Below the pieces are notes generated by a model, which saw only the letters and a list, made by a program, of their open reading frames with translations, did no database searches and was not told the DNA's origin. From positions 1 to 32,261 of IMG/VR virus record IMGVR_UViG_3300010151_000071: a stretch of 32,261 nucleotides of DNA. One strand, 5' to 3'. A program made the translations under genes and the position numbers. This stretch comes from a virus. Position 1 is the first letter of the stretch. Each line of letters opens with the position of its first letter. Of this stretch, positions 30,357-32,261 are shown in pieces.

Positions 30357-31547
30357 TTGATATTCCAAACTCTCGACGACAAAGACGAGTGTGTCGGCAT
30401 ATATGCAGAAGGCAAGCTGGCTTTCGACGAACTACCTGATGGCTTGACAGCCTGCTGGGCACCAGTCCCTTATTTGGAAGATCACGATATAGAGTATGCC
30501 TCGCTTTATTGCGAAGGCAAGACTCCTGATCAAGTCTGCCCAGAAAACTTGAGGGATGACTGGGATGAGTGCAATGAGAAAATGAAGGCATTTTACCGCT
30601 CCTTTATGCTGGGGCAGGTAAATCTCGACGACAACTGCTTTTTCGATCTTGTCCCCGTTCGCTTTCTCGTGAAATACTGCGAATTGAGGACAAAAATCAC
30701 AAAGCATGTCCTAGACACCTACGAGAAGCCAAAAAACTACGATTATTTGCTCCAAATGACGAAATTGCTCACCAAGATCAGCCATAATAGGCTAAAAATC
30801 GACTTTTCTAGCCTAAATTCGACAATGCACCGCGAAAAGACACGCAGATTCCGAGAAAAGGCTCAAAACCTGCCAAAATATGTTCGTTATAACCTATTCG
30901 GCACTAAAACAGGGCGCTTAACGACAAAAAGAAGCAGTTTTCCTATTATGACGATGAACAAGGAATTCCGTTCTGTCGTGAAGCCAAATAACGACTATTT
31001 TCTGGAATTGGATTTCAATGCCGCAGAGATTCGCACATTATTGGCGTTAGCAGGGGCAAAACAGCCCCTAGAAGACATTCACGCGTGGAATCTGACTCAA
31101 GGTATGGGTGAAGGCGTAGAAACCCGTGAGGACGCCAAAAAAGCCTTCTTTTCGTGGCTTTACGACGAGAAGAAGAAAAACGAGAAACTGGAAGAGATCT
31201 ATAAGAGGGATGATGTGAGAAATAGCCACTTTAAAGACGGACAGGTAACCACGCCGTTTGGCAACACAATGCCGGCAGATCGTCATCATTCACTGTCCTA
31301 TCTCATTCAGGGCACAACAGCAGAGATGGTGCTGAGACAGGCAATCAAGATTGATGAGCTTCTGAAGGGCAATGAGAGCTTTATTGCCTTCACAATACAT
31401 GACTCAGTTATTATCGACATCTCGAAAGAGGAGACAAACTTGGTTTCAAAGCTGATAGGAGTGTTTGCAGACACTGAGCTTGGGTTCTTCAAGGTTAATG
31501 CCTCTTTTGGAAGTGACTTTGGAAGCTTGAGGGGAGTGACAAAATGA
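30357..31547 (+). CDS. Compact family A DNA polymerase, no exonuclease domain
   Basis: 396-residue protein with the polymerase motifs of family A (Pol I type). Residues 178-188 (YNLFGTKTGRL) match YNxxGTxTGRL; motif A is LDFNAAEIR (218-226) with metal-binding Asp219, followed by DIH (240-242); motif B keeps R257, K261, F265 and Y269 of RxxxKxxxFGxxYG, but the first Gly is Ser266 and the second Asp270; LIQGTTAEM (316-324) follows; motif C is IHDS (347-350) with Asp349. Residues 1-150 do not show the 3'-5' exonuclease motifs, and the length is that of a bare polymerase domain (Klenow has about 600). Start is TTG after GGGGGAAA, as no ATG is available upstream of the conserved part. The stop overlaps the next ATG (ATGA). 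T4 itself uses a family B polymerase; a Pol A-type enzyme beside tail genes is unusual. Probably active, accuracy unknown. Confidence 0.85.
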   Translation: MIFQTLDDKDECVGIYAEGKLAFDELPDGLTACWAPVPYLEDHDIEYASLYCEGKTPDQVCPENLRDDWDECNEKMKAFYRSFMLGQVNLDDNCFFDLVPVRFLVKYCELRTKITKHVLDTYEKPKNYDYLLQMTKLLTKISHNRLKIDFSSLNSTMHREKTRRFREKAQNLPKYVRYNLFGTKTGRLTTKRSSFPIMTMNKEFRSVVKPNNDYFLELDFNAAEIRTLLALAGAKQPLEDIHAWNLTQGMGEGVETREDAKKAFFSWLYDEKKKNEKLEEIYKRDDVRNSHFKDGQVTTPFGNTMPADRHHSLSYLIQGTTAEMVLRQAIKIDELLKGNESFIAFTIHDSVIIDISKEETNLVSKLIGVFADTELGFFKVNASFGSDFGSLRGVTK

Positions 31548-32261
31548 ATGTGATTGGCATAGGCAAGGCAGGCTGCAACATCGTAGATATGTTTTCGCAA
31601 TATCCGCAGTATAATATTTATAAAATTGATGTTAACATCAAGAACGATTTCGATTTTGCAGAACAATATGGAGAGTCAGAAGAGAAAAAGAAAATCTTTG
31701 AAATAAAGCCACAAGGTTCGGCAGAAGAATACGAGAAAAATGTTCCTTCAATGAAAACTTTCTTTAGAGGAATTAAAGACGAAACACTATTTATCGTCGG
31801 CGGTTCGGGACACATTTCTGCGATGTGCTTGAGAATAATGGAGCAAATAAAGGATAAATGCGAGCTAAGTGTGCTTTACATAAGGCCAGACACTTCTCTT
31901 CTTTCAAAAACAAAAGCACTTCACGAGAATGCGACTTACAACATTCTCCAGCAGTACGCTCGTTCGGGTCTGCTGAAGATGCTTTATCTCGTTTCGAACA
32001 CAAATTTAGAAAAAATACTTGGCAATGTTCCCATAATAGGTTATAATAGTAAGATAAATGAATTGCTTGTTTCAACAATTCACATGATAAATGTTTTTAG
32101 GAATGCAGAGCCAGTTATGGGCAAAATAGAGGATCCAGCAGAAGCAAGCCGAATAGCAACATTCGGCATTTCAGACATCGAAGGAAATGAAGAAAAATCG
32201 TTTTTTTCCCTTGACAGAACCAAGGAAAAGTGTTATATTTATAGTATCAATGAGGAAAGAC
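31544..32261 (+). CDS. Degenerate tubulin/FtsZ-like protein (partial, runs off window)
   Basis: Open frame of 239 residues to the window end, ATG overlapping the polymerase stop (ATGA), preceded by GAGGGGAGTG. The N-terminus (MNVIGIGKAGCNIVDMFSQY) closely resembles the FtsZ/tubulin T1 loop (VIGVGGGGGNAV), including the Asn12. Residues 83-96 (FIVGGSGHISAMCL) sit where the GGGTGSG T4 loop is expected and keep its strand-Gly-Gly-turn-helix form, but the Thr-Gly-Ser is replaced by Gly-His-Ile. Further on, LYIRPDTSLL and a Leu-rich helix (INELLVSTIHMINVF) fit the Rossmann-like domain. A catalytic T7 loop is not evident in the visible part. It is distinct from the intact homologue at 8783. GTP binding may remain, hydrolysis is doubtful. 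Partner or regulator of the first protein is an inference. Confidence 0.65.
   Translation, partial: MNVIGIGKAGCNIVDMFSQYPQYNIYKIDVNIKNDFDFAEQYGESEEKKKIFEIKPQGSAEEYEKNVPSMKTFFRGIKDETLFIVGGSGHISAMCLRIMEQIKDKCELSVLYIRPDTSLLSKTKALHENATYNILQQYARSGLLKMLYLVSNTNLEKILGNVPIIGYNSKINELLVSTIHMINVFRNAEPVMGKIEDPAEASRIATFGISDIEGNEEKSFFSLDRTKEKCYIYSINEER

Noticed and set aside
30357-31547. Polymerase as a truncated pseudogene
   Set aside because: All polymerase motifs, including both catalytic aspartates, are intact and the gene has a good ribosome binding site and coupling to the next gene.
503-32135. Excess of GGATCC sites
   Set aside because: About fourteen by eye versus about eight expected; not strong enough, and linked to Gly-Ser/Asp-Pro codons.
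1-32261. tRNA genes, CRISPR arrays, insertion sequences, integrase or attachment sites
   Set aside because: No cloverleaf, regularly spaced repeats, transposase motif or tyrosine/serine recombinase was seen on either strand.

Overview
The window is part of the late (virion) gene block of a contractile-tailed phage of the T4 superfamily. Almost every base is coding, all genes are on the + strand, junctions are tight or overlapping (ATGA, TAATG), and the order is that of a myovirus: prohead protease (gp21-like), scaffold (gp22-like), major capsid protein (gp23-like), neck proteins (gp13/gp14-like), sheath, tube (gp19-like), tail-assembly chaperone pair, tape measure, and baseplate/hub genes. 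No integrase, transposase, tRNA or CRISPR array was seen. Most genes have a good Shine-Dalgarno sequence, so the host translates by SD recognition; the host itself cannot be named from this sequence. All family calls are by eye, without database searches.

Layout. 1-6854: head genes. The protease comes first, then several small beta-rich Gly/Ala/Ser proteins (probable decoration or fibre proteins), a phage-encoded ribosomal protein bS21, the acidic scaffold and the capsid protein. 6855-8471: a cassette of three small structural genes separated by strong terminators; two of these terminators share an exact 40-base repeat. 8472-9817: a separate-looking transcription unit with a Lys-rich histone-H1-like protein translationally coupled to a complete tubulin/FtsZ-family GTPase. 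9866-13169: a small structural protein and the neck/connector genes. 13170-19896: two tandem, very large tail sheath genes; the second carries an extra inserted domain. 19897-24341: tube, a gp26-like chaperone with an overlapping out-of-frame gp51-like ORF, a small conserved protein and the tape measure. 24342-28985: a tail/baseplate protein, a LysM protein and a very large hub-like protein. 28986-32261: a large unknown protein, a compact family A DNA polymerase without an exonuclease domain, and a second, degenerate tubulin/FtsZ-like protein cut by the window end.

Working together: scaffold, protease and capsid protein build the prohead; neck proteins join it to a tail made of tube, sheath and baseplate, with tape measure and chaperones setting tail length. 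Added to this standard machine are unusual parts: two tubulin-fold proteins, a ribosomal protein, a stripped-down polymerase, a duplicated sheath, and a likely programmed frameshift just upstream of the tape measure. A recurring motif close to ACTATTTATA, found 18-100 bases before many genes or gene groups, is a candidate late promoter.
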